Notes: generated by a model not told the origin, from the letters alone. DNA of 32,929 nt from Hydrogenobaculum sp. (GCA_002878215.1 PNJC01000146.1:1-32929); one strand, 5' to 3'. Shown: positions 21,849 through 30,651, counted from the first letter of the stretch. Made by a program: numbers and translations.

Positions 21849-22052
21849 ATGAAGGTAAAGATGAAGACGAATAGAACTATGGCAAAAAGGTTTAAGATTA
21901 CGGCAAAGGGCCATATCAAAAGGGCTAAAGCGAACGGTAGTCACTACAACACAAGAAAACCAAAGGATAGAAAAAGAAGGCTTAGAAAGAAAACCCTCAT
22001 CACAAATCCAACCGTCGAAAGAAAGTTAAAACCGCTACTTCAAAACGTATAA
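21849..22052 (+). CDS. rpmI: 50S ribosomal protein L35
   Basis: MKVKMKTNRTMAKRFKITAKGHIKRAKANGSHYNTRKPKDRKRRLRK; GGAGG upstream of the ATG at 21849. Confidence 0.95.
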   Translation: MKVKMKTNRTMAKRFKITAKGHIKRAKANGSHYNTRKPKDRKRRLRKKTLITNPTVERKLKPLLQNV

Positions 22053-22071
22053 ACCATTAAAGCTTAACTCA

Positions 22072-23097
22072 ATGGTCTTTGTTATAAAAATAGGCTCTAA
22101 CGTGCTATCTACAGAGGGAGGGGATTTTGATATCAGCTTTTTATCTTCTATAGCAGAGGATATAAAAACCCTTCAAAAGCAAGGTATTAAATTTGTAATA
22201 GTTTCCTCTGGCGCCGTTATGGCTGGCAAAAAAATACTAAATATACACACAGATTCAATATTATCAAGGCAAATTTTAGCTTCTGTTGGTCAATCAAGAC
22301 TAATGTCCTTATACGACAGCATATTTTCAAACTATAGCCTTGTTATAAGCCAAATACTTATCACTTCAGATGTTTTCACAAACCAAAACATGTTCTCAAA
22401 TGCCCAAAGGACTATAGAAGGCCTTTTAGAATACAATATAATACCCATTATAAACGAGAACGATGCCATAGCTACAGAAGAACTCATATTTGGTGACAAC
22501 GATTTTTTAAGCGTATACGTATCTTACATATCAAAAGCTTCGAAGCTCGTAATATTTTCTACAGCCGGTGGGCTATATACAAAAGATGGGAAAACGCTTA
22601 TAGCCGAAGTAAAAGATTTTGAAGAAGCCTTTAAACAGGTAAATCCTACAAAAAGCACCTTTGGAAGTGGAGGTATGTTGAGCAAGCTTCAAGCTTCTAT
22701 GATGGCATCAAAAATTGGTGTGGAAGTTTTTATCACTTCTAAAAGCCAAAAACTTATAGATATATACAACAACAAAGCCTTGGGCACAAAAATACCAGCT
22801 TCTTCAAACACGAAATTAAAACCAAAAGATATTATAAAACTAGCTCAATATTCAAAAGGTATAATTTATGTAGACGAAGGTGCAAAAAAAGCCATTTCCA
22901 ACAGAAAAGCGCTTTTAGCTATAGGCATAAAAGGATTTGACGGGGTATTCAAAAAAGGTGATATCGTAAGCATAGTAGATGAACAACAAATACTTGTAGG
23001 CAAAGGCAAAATTCAATACGATTCCAAAGAACTGAAAAACATAATAGGTAAAAAAAATAAAGAAGTTATAAAAACTGACGACATTTACACAATTTAA
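22072..23097 (+). CDS. proB: Glutamate 5-kinase
   Basis: VIKIGSNVLS, IVSSGAVMAGKK, NENDAIATEELIFGDNDFLSVYVS, GSGGMLSKLQASMMASKIGVEVFI, and a C-terminal PUA-like region. Confidence 0.95.
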   Translation: MVFVIKIGSNVLSTEGGDFDISFLSSIAEDIKTLQKQGIKFVIVSSGAVMAGKKILNIHTDSILSRQILASVGQSRLMSLYDSIFSNYSLVISQILITSDVFTNQNMFSNAQRTIEGLLEYNIIPIINENDAIATEELIFGDNDFLSVYVSYISKASKLVIFSTAGGLYTKDGKTLIAEVKDFEEAFKQVNPTKSTFGSGGMLSKLQASMMASKIGVEVFITSKSQKLIDIYNNKALGTKIPASSNTKLKPKDIIKLAQYSKGIIYVDEGAKKAISNRKALLAIGIKGFDGVFKKGDIVSIVDEQQILVGKGKIQYDSKELKNIIGKKNKEVIKTDDIYTI

Positions 23098-23198
23098 ATA
23101 TCTAAAACCAAGCATAAAATAAAATTCAAATTTAAATTTTCTGTGAAGTAAAAATGTTTAGATTTTTTTATCTTCTAATAATATTAGGAAAGTCATTG

Positions 23199-23224
23199 AA
23201 TATATAAAAAATTTTTTATATATT
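23199..23224. promoter_or_regulatory. 26-bp perfect AT-only palindrome upstream of the ArsB-like gene
   Basis: aatatataaaaaattttttatatatt is its own reverse complement and ends 7 nt before the ATG at 23232. Confidence 0.55.
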
Positions 23225-23231
23225 AGAAAAT

Positions 23232-24533
23232 ATGTTAGAAGAACTACCAAGCATATCCATATTCCTATTAACTATGTTTCTTATAATAAAACAACCCAAA
23301 AACATTCCAATAGGTTTATCAGCAACAATCGGAGCCGTATTAAGCGTCATCCTTGGTATTGTTAGCCTAAAAAACGTATACGAGGTGATAAAAATCGTAT
23401 GGGATGCCAGCTTAGCGTTTGTGGGAATAATTTTTATATCAATAGTTTTGGACCATATAGGATTTTTTGAATGGATTTCATTAAAAGCCATAGACAAGGC
23501 AAACGGCAACGGTATCAAGCTTTACGTTTACATGCTTTTAATAGGTGCTTTAATATCGATATTTTTAGCCAACGACGGTGCCGCTTTGATGTTAACTCCT
23601 ATAGTGTATTCTAAGATAAAACATCTAAATCTAAAAGATGACGAGGCAAAAGCCTATATGATAGGTGGTGGATTTATATCGGATACCGCAAGCATTGGTC
23701 TTGTTATATCGAACCTAACAAACATAATAACTGCAGATTTTTTCCATATTAGCTTTTTAGACTATGCAAAAACTATGTTTTTTGTAAATATAGTCTCAAT
23801 AGTCAGTTCCATAGGTATTTTGCTTTTAATGTATAAAAACCATATTCCAAAAACCTACAAGAAAGACATATTAGAAGACAAAAACCCAGCAGATGCCATA
23901 AAGGATAAACTGTTGTTTAGCATGGTCTGGCCTATAGGGGCTTTTACAATAGCTATGCTATCCATATCTCATATTTACCACATACCTACGTCTTTCATAA
24001 TAATATTTTCAAGCGTTTTTATTTCTCTTATAAGCCTAAAAAACAAAAAAATAAATATAAAACATATACTTTTCAAGGAAACACCTTGGCAAATACTTAT
24101 ATTTTCTATTGGTATGTATGTTGTAGTGTTTGGTCTACAAAAAACATTTTTTTCTCACATACTGCCAGAGTTTATACAAAGTATGGTACACGCCGGAAAA
24201 CTAGCAGCTATATTGGGTGTTGGGTTTTTATCAGGTATCATGTCAGCTCTTATAAACAATCTACCTACGGTTATGATAATAAATTTAAATATAAAACTTG
24301 TACATACTCAAAACAACATTGCTAATATACTTGCTTTAGCAAACGTAATAGGCACAAACATAGGACCAAAGATGACGCCCATTGGCTCTTTAGCAACGCT
24401 TCTTTGGTTGCATATCTTAAATAAGAAAGGATTAAACGTATCTTACGGCTATTACATGAAAGTTGGCATTGTTCTTACAATACCAGTACTGACAACAACG
24501 CTTATTAGCCTTTATCTGATTAGTAAATTCTAA
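23232..24533 (+). CDS. ArsB/NhaD-type (ion transporter superfamily) permease
   Basis: 433 aa, about 11 hydrophobic segments, FLANDGAALMLTPIV, GGGFISDTASIGLVISNLTNII and NNLPTVMI...NVIGTNIGPKMTPIGSLATLLWLHIL, similar to ArsB. Confidence 0.85.
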   Translation: MLEELPSISIFLLTMFLIIKQPKNIPIGLSATIGAVLSVILGIVSLKNVYEVIKIVWDASLAFVGIIFISIVLDHIGFFEWISLKAIDKANGNGIKLYVYMLLIGALISIFLANDGAALMLTPIVYSKIKHLNLKDDEAKAYMIGGGFISDTASIGLVISNLTNIITADFFHISFLDYAKTMFFVNIVSIVSSIGILLLMYKNHIPKTYKKDILEDKNPADAIKDKLLFSMVWPIGAFTIAMLSISHIYHIPTSFIIIFSSVFISLISLKNKKINIKHILFKETPWQILIFSIGMYVVVFGLQKTFFSHILPEFIQSMVHAGKLAAILGVGFLSGIMSALINNLPTVMIINLNIKLVHTQNNIANILALANVIGTNIGPKMTPIGSLATLLWLHILNKKGLNVSYGYYMKVGIVLTIPVLTTTLISLYLISKF

Positions 24534-24538
24534 ATTAT

Positions 24539-24554
24539 CGCCCCTTTAGGGGCG
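24539..24554. terminator. Hairpin between convergent genes, probable weak bidirectional terminator
   Basis: cgcccct-tt-aggggcg perfect stem between the stops at 24533 (+) and 24563 (-); no strong T-run on either side. Confidence 0.5.
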
Positions 24555-24562
24555 TGTGCATA

Positions 24563-24946
24563 TTATCCGTTTGAAAGCGCTGCTATCAAATCTGGGGTAG
24601 AGCCGTCAAATACATAAACGTTTGTATAGCCAAGAGCTTCTAAATAACCCATAGCCCTGTTGGCAAATTTTACAAGCTTGCAAGTGGTTATAATTGGTGC
24701 TTCCTTATCTTTTGGAAGCTTATCAAGGTGTTTTGTAATATCTGTTATTGGTATGTAGTAAGCATTTTTAATGCCGGCTTCTTCCACATTCTTACCTTCC
24801 ACTTTGCCTACAGGTCTTACATCTAATATGAGAGCCCCGTTTTGGTATAGCTCTTTTACCTTTTCAATGTCAATAAGCCCTAAATTTGGCTTTTTCTTGT
24901 CTTGCTCAATGGCCTTTTCAATCTTATCCACAAGCATTCCAAACAT
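24563..24946 (-). CDS. Rhodanese-like domain protein
   Basis: GALILDVRPVGKVEGKNVEEAGIKNAYYIPITDITKHLDKLPKDKEAPIITTCKLVKFANRAMGYLEALGYTNVYVFDGS. AAAGGAGG before the ATG at 24946. Confidence 0.88.
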   Translation of the reverse strand: MFGMLVDKIEKAIEQDKKKPNLGLIDIEKVKELYQNGALILDVRPVGKVEGKNVEEAGIKNAYYIPITDITKHLDKLPKDKEAPIITTCKLVKFANRAMGYLEALGYTNVYVFDGSTPDLIAALSNG

Positions 24947-25023
24947 AAACTTACCTCCTTTAAAGTTAGTTTTGATTAACAAAATATATTAATTTAAAAT
25001 CTTTTGAAAATGATTTTACTTAG

Positions 25024-25314
25024 TTATTTAAATCTCTTATATACTTTTGTATGCTTGCCAAGCATAACAAGGATTAACTCATCATCCTTGATTTTAAATA
25101 TCATCACCAAATCTCCTTGTATATGTAAAGCTTCGTATCCTTTTAAATCACCAACAAGTTTATGCCTTCTGTATATTTGGCTTATAGGATCATTATGTTG
25201 AAGCTTTTCTATTATACTTTTTATCTCATTAAATATTTCATCGTTGTATTTTCCACTCTTTTTTAACTCAATAATATCCTTTTCAAAACCTTTTTCCGTT
25301 TTTAGTTTTAACAA
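25024..25314 (-). CDS. YafQ/RelE-superfamily mRNA interferase toxin
   Basis: HKLVGDLKGYEALHIQGDLVMIFKIKDDELILVMLGKHTKVYKRF matches the YafQ C-terminal layout including its His residues; downstream of a RelB/DinJ-like gene. Confidence 0.88.
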   Translation of the reverse strand: MLKLKTEKGFEKDIIELKKSGKYNDEIFNEIKSIIEKLQHNDPISQIYRRHKLVGDLKGYEALHIQGDLVMIFKIKDDELILVMLGKHTKVYKRFK

Positions 25315-25316
25315 AT

Positions 25317-25580
25317 TTACAAGCTTAATTTGTCGAACAGATCATCTACATCTTTATATTCGTTTATATTTTTGCCATTTTCTACATTTTTTATCCTTTT
25401 CTTAAGCTCTGGTGAGGGGATATAACCACTTGACTTAACCAATTGTGCAAACTCATCAGGATCAATTTTACTCAATATAAGTCTAATGGCCTCAGTAAAA
25501 GTTAAGCCATACTGCTCAAATATTTTTTTTGATTTAGCATAAGTATTTTCATCTATCACTATACTAGTTTTTTTCATCAT
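25317..25580 (-). CDS. RelB/DinJ-family antitoxin
   Basis: KKTSIVIDENTYAKSKKIFEQYGLTFTEAIRLILSKI (RelB/DinJ ribbon-helix-helix N-terminus); 2 nt from the toxin gene. Confidence 0.87.
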   Translation of the reverse strand: MMKKTSIVIDENTYAKSKKIFEQYGLTFTEAIRLILSKIDPDEFAQLVKSSGYIPSPELKKRIKNVENGKNINEYKDVDDLFDKLSL

Positions 25581-25634
25581 AAACTCCTCAAAATATCCCT
25601 AATAATCTAAACCTAATCTTCCAAATTTACCAGT

Positions 25635-25646
25635 TGATAATTATCA
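25635..25646. promoter_or_regulatory. 12-bp perfect palindrome tgataattatca
   Basis: Self-complementary sequence in the divergent relB/fadL-like intergenic region. Confidence 0.45.
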
Positions 25647-25664
25647 TAATCTATATCCATTTAT

Positions 25665-25678
25665 TTAGCATATGCTAA
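25665..25678. promoter_or_regulatory. 14-bp perfect palindrome ttagcatatgctaa
   Basis: Self-complementary sequence in the same intergenic region; candidate operator. Confidence 0.5.
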
Positions 25679-25746
25679 TATTCTTATATAACTATTTATA
25701 CTAAAAGCTATAAGAAAATAGAAAAGTAAAGTCACAAATATTTCAC

Positions 25747-25765
25747 TATAATGATAATCACTATT
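25747..25765 (+). promoter_or_regulatory. Fur-box-like site overlapping a TATAAT -10 element
   Basis: tataatgataatcactatt matches GATAATGATAATCATTATC at 16 of 19 positions (counted by hand); TATAAT at 25747-25752. Confidence 0.55.
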
Positions 25766-25780
25766 TTAGGAGGTTTTGGT

Positions 25781-27118
25781 ATGAAAAAGAAGCTTCTTCT
25801 TTTGGCAGTATTTGCAAGCATAGTAGCTATACCGCTTCAGTCTTCCTTTGCCACAAACGGCGATGACTTGATAGGTGTCACACCAAATTCAGAAGCTATG
25901 GGTGGTATAGGCGTAGGCATGCCTGTTGGTTCAGTGGACTCAATATTTAGAAACCCAGCTTGGATGGACACTGCAAAAAGTACTAAAGTCCAATTTGGCG
26001 GTATGCTCTTTATGCCAAGTGTAAAAGGAGAAGTTAATCCAGGCGCTTCGGCAGATAGCAATGCAAACCTTTTCTTAGTCCCAGAAATAGGTATAATACA
26101 TAGAATAAACAATAAACTCGTATTTGGTATAGGTGCTTTTGGCGTATCCGGTATGGGTACAGACTATAGTGGCAAGGGCATACCATCTCAATATCCAAGC
26201 ACGTGGGCACCACCGCTAGGAAACATGAGAACAACACTCCAATTTATGCGTATAATACCTGCTTTATCCTACCAGATAAACCCTATGATAAGCATAGGTG
26301 CTGGTATGGATTTTGCTTACGGTTCTCTTGATATGAATGCGACTATGCCAAATGGATGTGGACAAACATCTCCTTGCACTGGAGAGGCATCTTATGGCGG
26401 TGGTCAAAGCTCGACTCTTGGAATAGGAGGTCAGCTCGGTATAGCCTTTAACTTTGGAAACTTTGTATATGCAGGTTTAAACTATCAATCACCTATATCT
26501 ATGACCTATAAACATGTATTTGATTTTCAAGGTGCATCACGAGGTAATTTTAGCGGAAACTTCCAAGATTTAAAACTTGAACAACCCCAAGAACTTGCCT
26601 TTGGTGTAGGTATAGCCCCCACTGAAAAATGGAACGTAGGTGCTGATGTTAGATGGATAAACTGGTCAAATGCCGATGGTTACAAAGAGTTTGGCTGGAA
26701 AGACCAATGGGTGTTTGCAGTAGGTACCTCTTACAAAGTAACACCAAAACTTACATTAAGAGCTGGTTTTAACTACGCGAGAAGCCCAATAAGAAGCAAC
26801 AATTTTGGGTATAGTAGCCCTCAATTAACACATCCTTCTGTCTCCATAAGCGGTGCTCAGTTTAACCAATATGATATAGATTATTTTAACTTGTTAGGAT
26901 TTCCAGCTATCACAGAAGAAGCTATAACACTTGGTGGAAGCTATCAATTTACAAATACGTTTGGCGTATCTTTAGCCTATGAACACGATTTCCAACACAG
27001 TGTAACAGATAGTGGTCAATGCTTTAATCCTTACACAGGACAAGGTCCATATCCATGCTCTATCACAGCCAAAAACGCAGAAGATTCTGTAAGCGTAGCT
27101 TTGGAATGGAGATTTTAA
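25781..27118 (+). CDS. OmpP1/FadL/TodX-family outer-membrane transporter
   Basis: Signal peptide MKKKLLLLAVFASIVAIPLQSSFA, TNGDDLIGVTPNSEAMGGIGVGMPVGSVDSIFRNPAW, repeated amphipathic beta strands and C-terminal VSVALEWRF. AGGAGG before the ATG at 25781. Confidence 0.9.
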   Translation: MKKKLLLLAVFASIVAIPLQSSFATNGDDLIGVTPNSEAMGGIGVGMPVGSVDSIFRNPAWMDTAKSTKVQFGGMLFMPSVKGEVNPGASADSNANLFLVPEIGIIHRINNKLVFGIGAFGVSGMGTDYSGKGIPSQYPSTWAPPLGNMRTTLQFMRIIPALSYQINPMISIGAGMDFAYGSLDMNATMPNGCGQTSPCTGEASYGGGQSSTLGIGGQLGIAFNFGNFVYAGLNYQSPISMTYKHVFDFQGASRGNFSGNFQDLKLEQPQELAFGVGIAPTEKWNVGADVRWINWSNADGYKEFGWKDQWVFAVGTSYKVTPKLTLRAGFNYARSPIRSNNFGYSSPQLTHPSVSISGAQFNQYDIDYFNLLGFPAITEEAITLGGSYQFTNTFGVSLAYEHDFQHSVTDSGQCFNPYTGQGPYPCSITAKNAEDSVSVALEWRF

Positions 27119-27135
27119 TAGTTTAGAGGTTTATT

Positions 27136-27160
27136 AAAAAGAGGGGCTTTTGCCCCTTTT
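27136..27160. terminator. Bidirectional rho-independent terminator
   Basis: aaaaagaggggc-tttt-gccccttttat between convergent genes: aggggc/gcccct stem flanked by A-run and T-run. Confidence 0.8.
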
Positions 27161-27773
27161 ATCCAAGATATATTATTCTGTCAAAGAAAGGTTTTAGCTC
27201 TTCGTTGTGGGTAGCTACTATTATAGTTATATTTGATTCTTTGTTTAGGGATTTTAGTAAAGAAAAAATCTTCTTTGATTCTTTGTAATCAAGATTTCCA
27301 GTAGGCTCGTCGGCTATAAGGATTTGAGGCTCTCTCACAAGGGCTCTTGCTATAGCTACCCTTTGTTGCTCACCGCCTGAAAGCTCGTAGGGTTTGTGAT
27401 GAAGCCTGTGTTCTAACCTTAAGAATTTCAAAAGCTCCAAAGATTTTTTCATATCTCCAAACAAAGCCACATTTTCTAAGACGTTAAAATCTTCCAAAAG
27501 GTAGTAAAACTGAAAAATAAAGGATATATACTTTCTTCTTAACTTTGCTATTTTCTTTTCATCGGTGTGTTTTACGCCCATTATATAAACCTCTCCTTCC
27601 GTAGGATTGTCTATACCGCCTATTATGTGAAGGGTGGTAGATTTACCGCATCCGGAAGGTCCCATAATACCTACAAACTCACCCTTTTTAACAGATATGT
27701 TTAAGTTTTCAAACACAACGGTATCTTTGTATCTTTTTGATACGTTTTTTAGCTCTACAACACTTTCAGTCAT
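27159..27773 (-). CDS. ABC transporter ATP-binding protein, LolD-like
   Basis: GIMGPSGCGKSTTLHIIGGID (Walker A), ELSGGEQQRVAIARALVREPQILIADEPTGNLD; paired with a LolC/E-type permease. Confidence 0.92.
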   Translation of the reverse strand: MTESVVELKNVSKRYKDTVVFENLNISVKKGEFVGIMGPSGCGKSTTLHIIGGIDNPTEGEVYIMGVKHTDEKKIAKLRRKYISFIFQFYYLLEDFNVLENVALFGDMKKSLELLKFLRLEHRLHHKPYELSGGEQQRVAIARALVREPQILIADEPTGNLDYKESKKIFSLLKSLNKESNITIIVATHNEELKPFFDRIIYLG

Positions 27774-28965
27774 TTCTTAGTATCCTTACAATATTTTCTC
27801 TAACGGCGTAAAAAGACGGTATAAAACCAGCCAACATGCTCAAAAACATCACAAGCAAAAACACCTCTAGGATATCCTTAGAAGATATAGAAACTGGCAC
27901 GTATGACATAAGGTATATGCTTTTTTGCACGTGTATTAGTTTAAATTTGTTTATGAAAAACTCCAAAACAAAAGAAAGCATCACACCCACCAAAAACCCC
28001 ATAAAACTCAGCAAAAACCCTTGAATAAGCACTATAGCCATGATAAAACTTTTTGGTTCACCGTAAACTCTAAATATAGCGATATCTCTTAGCTTTTCTT
28101 TTACTTTTATAAAAAGTAGGCTTGTAATGTTGAAAGAAGCCACCACTATCATAAGAGTAAGCACAAAAAATATACCTCTTTCTTCGGTTTGAAGGGCTTC
28201 AAAAAGCGGTTTATTCATATCTATCCAAGTTGTGATTACAAACTTATCTCCTACCATAGGTTTTAGGCTTTTAGCAAAAGCGCTTGCCTCAAAAGGATTT
28301 TTTAAGTTTATCTCAATAACCCTCGTAGGCGGATTGTTTACAAAAAGCTTATCGGCAAGGCTATTATCCATAAGCACAGTAGAATAATCAATATCAAATA
28401 TACCACTATGAAGAGTACCCACCACCGGTAAGTTTTGAACTTTTGGCATATAACCAAAAGGCGTTTGGATACCAACCGGCGATATAATGCTTACATAATC
28501 TCCTAAAGAAGCTCCAAGCATAGAAGCCAAATCACTCCCTAGTATTACACCTTTTTTATCTAGAGATCCCTTTATCTTACTTGAAAAAAAACCAAGGTTT
28601 TTCTTGTTGTTAAAATCCATAGCATCTACGTTTACAGCGCTAATGTAAGAGCCTCTTTGAATAGCTCCGTGATATATCTTAAAATAAGAAAATAGCTTTA
28701 TATCGTTGTTTTTTTCTAAAAGCTTCAAAACTTTTGGTACATCTGTTTTAGAATTATCCCCTATATATGTTAAGATAATGTTTGGCATAGACCCAAGAAG
28801 CTTTACCCTTAGGTTGTCTTGAAAGCCTTCAAAAACTCCGTTTGTAAGAAGTATTCCTGCGGTACTTATCACAATTCCAAGAAAAGATATAAAGCTAATA
28901 ATAAAAGTGCTTCCTTTGAAACTAAGCAAGTACCTAATAGCTATCTTTAACGCTCTAAATCTCAC
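27766..28965 (-). CDS. LolC/LolE-like FtsX-domain ABC permease
   Basis: N-terminal RALKIAIRYLLSFKGSTFIISFISFLGI, periplasmic domain, and a C-terminal FtsX module with IFRVYGEPKSFIMAIVLIQGFLLSFMGFLVG. Confidence 0.88.
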   Translation of the reverse strand: MRFRALKIAIRYLLSFKGSTFIISFISFLGIVISTAGILLTNGVFEGFQDNLRVKLLGSMPNIILTYIGDNSKTDVPKVLKLLEKNNDIKLFSYFKIYHGAIQRGSYISAVNVDAMDFNNKKNLGFFSSKIKGSLDKKGVILGSDLASMLGASLGDYVSIISPVGIQTPFGYMPKVQNLPVVGTLHSGIFDIDYSTVLMDNSLADKLFVNNPPTRVIEINLKNPFEASAFAKSLKPMVGDKFVITTWIDMNKPLFEALQTEERGIFFVLTLMIVVASFNITSLLFIKVKEKLRDIAIFRVYGEPKSFIMAIVLIQGFLLSFMGFLVGVMLSFVLEFFINKFKLIHVQKSIYLMSYVPVSISSKDILEVFLLVMFLSMLAGFIPSFYAVRENIVRILRND

Positions 28966-29098
28966 AGCTTATATTATACTTGTTGTAAATGAAAATATCA
29001 TGAGAGTAATAAATACAAAACTTATAATATTAAAACAAAAAATTATGGTAAAATATTTGTTTAAAGCGTTAAACTTTGATTAATTTTAAGGAGGTAGC

Positions 29099-29434
29099 AT
29101 GAGCTCAAGACATTATCGTGCACAGAGGATGTACGAAAGTGTGGTGGTGTTTAAGCCCACACTTACCGAGGATGAGTACAACACAAAGCTAAACGAAGTC
29201 AAAGACTTCATAGCTAAAAAAGGTGGAAACATAGTCCACGAAGAAGATTGGGGCACAAAGAACTTGGCCTATAAAATAAGCGGTTTTGGCCATGGAAGAT
29301 ACCACTTCTTTAAAATATTTTCTACAAATCCGCAACTACCAAACGACCTTGACTTTTATTACAAGATAAACGAAGATGTCATAAGATGGTTAAACATACT
29401 ATCCAAAGAAAGTAGCGAGGAGAAGGCTTCGTAA
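29099..29434 (+). CDS. rpsF: 30S ribosomal protein S6
   Basis: MYESVVVFKPTLTEDEYN, KKGGNIVHEEDWGTKNLAYKI and IRWLNILSKE; AAGGAGG upstream; first gene of rpsF-ssb-rpsR-rplI. Confidence 0.96.
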   Translation: MSSRHYRAQRMYESVVVFKPTLTEDEYNTKLNEVKDFIAKKGGNIVHEEDWGTKNLAYKISGFGHGRYHFFKIFSTNPQLPNDLDFYYKINEDVIRWLNILSKESSEEKAS

Positions 29435-29450
29435 TAAATAGGGGAATTTT

Positions 29451-29909
29451 ATGATAAATAAAGTTATTTTAATAGGTAGACTCACGAAAGACCCGGAATT
29501 AAGGATACTACCATCTGGCAACAAGACAATTGACATATCCATAGCCTACAACAGAAATTACAAAGTAAACAACGAGTGGAAAGAGGAAGCTCACTATTTT
29601 GATGTAAAAGCCTATGGAGCGTTGGCTGATAGACTATCCACACAAATATCAAAAGGTTATATGATACTTGTAGAAGGAAGACTTGCTCAAGACAGATGGA
29701 CTTCTCAAGATGGTAAAAATATGTCTAAAGTAAGCATAGTAGCCGAAAGCATAAAGATAATCTCAAAACCACAAGGGGCACAGAATAAACCTTCTACACA
29801 AGAAGATTTGTCTGAAGGCTTTTACAACGATGAAGATATAAACGGCATAGAAAATATTAAGTCTGATATAGAAAAAAGTATAGAGGACGATGATGATGTA
29901 CCTTTTTAA
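29451..29909 (+). CDS. ssb: Single-stranded DNA-binding protein
   Basis: MINKVILIGRLTKDPELRILPSGNKTIDISIAYNR, YFDVKAYGALAD, and acidic C-terminus EDDDDVPF. Confidence 0.97.
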   Translation: MINKVILIGRLTKDPELRILPSGNKTIDISIAYNRNYKVNNEWKEEAHYFDVKAYGALADRLSTQISKGYMILVEGRLAQDRWTSQDGKNMSKVSIVAESIKIISKPQGAQNKPSTQEDLSEGFYNDEDINGIENIKSDIEKSIEDDDDVPF

Positions 29910-29936
29910 AAACTTTGAAAAAAAGGAGTGTGAAGT

Positions 29937-30158
29937 ATGATGGAAACTAAGATGAAAAAAGCTAAAGTTTGCAAGTTTTGCATGGAAAAAAGAGACCCAG
30001 ATTATAAGAATTACAACGAACTAAGAGAGTTTATGTCTGAGCACGGGAAAATTCTTCCAAGAAGAATGACTTTCGTATGCGCCAAACACCAAAGAAAGTT
30101 GGCCAACGAAATAAAAAGGGCTAGACAGTTGGCTTTACTACCTTACGTAGTTGTATAA
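29937..30158 (+). CDS. rpsR: 30S ribosomal protein S18
   Basis: [60 protein letters not shown], a Cys-containing (zinc-type) S18. Confidence 0.97.
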   Translation: MMETKMKKAKVCKFCMEKRDPDYKNYNELREFMSEHGKILPRRMTFVCAKHQRKLANEIKRARQLALLPYVVV

Positions 30159-30168
30159 GGAGGATATC

Positions 30169-30618
30169 ATGAAGGTAATACTTTTAGAAGAATTGGAAGG
30201 ACGCGGAAGCTTTGGAGATATCATAACGGTAAAAGATGGCTTTGCTAACAACTACCTAATACCAAGAAAATTGGCATTACCAGCCACTGAGGGCAACATA
30301 AAACATATTCAAAGCATACTCTCTCAAAAAGCTAGAAAACTTGAAAAGATAAGGGCTCAAGCTCAAGAGTTAGCCAAAAAACTCGATGGTGCAGAAATAA
30401 CCATCAGAAAACCAGTAGGTCAAAATGGTAAGCTGTTTGGTTCTATAACCACTTCAGACATAGCCAAAGCCCTTAACGAAAAAGGCTTTAACGTAGATAA
30501 GAAACAAATCATAATAAGCTCACCCATTAAAAACTTAGGTTTATATACCATAAAAGTGAGATTACACAACGACGTATACGCTAATATCAAAGTAAACGTA
30601 GAAGAAGAACAAAAGTAA
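30169..30618 (+). CDS. rplI: 50S ribosomal protein L9
   Basis: MKVILLEELEGRGSFGDIITVKDGFANNYLIPRKLALPAT; AAGGAGG before the ATG at 30169. Confidence 0.97.
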   Translation: MKVILLEELEGRGSFGDIITVKDGFANNYLIPRKLALPATEGNIKHIQSILSQKARKLEKIRAQAQELAKKLDGAEITIRKPVGQNGKLFGSITTSDIAKALNEKGFNVDKKQIIISSPIKNLGLYTIKVRLHNDVYANIKVNVEEEQK

Positions 30619-30629
30619 ATATCCTATAT

Positions 30630-30651
30630 AGCTGGCTTTATGCCAGCTTTT
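30630..30651 (+). terminator. Rho-independent terminator of the rpsF-rplI operon
   Basis: agctggc-tttat-gccagct hairpin followed by ttt. Confidence 0.8.
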
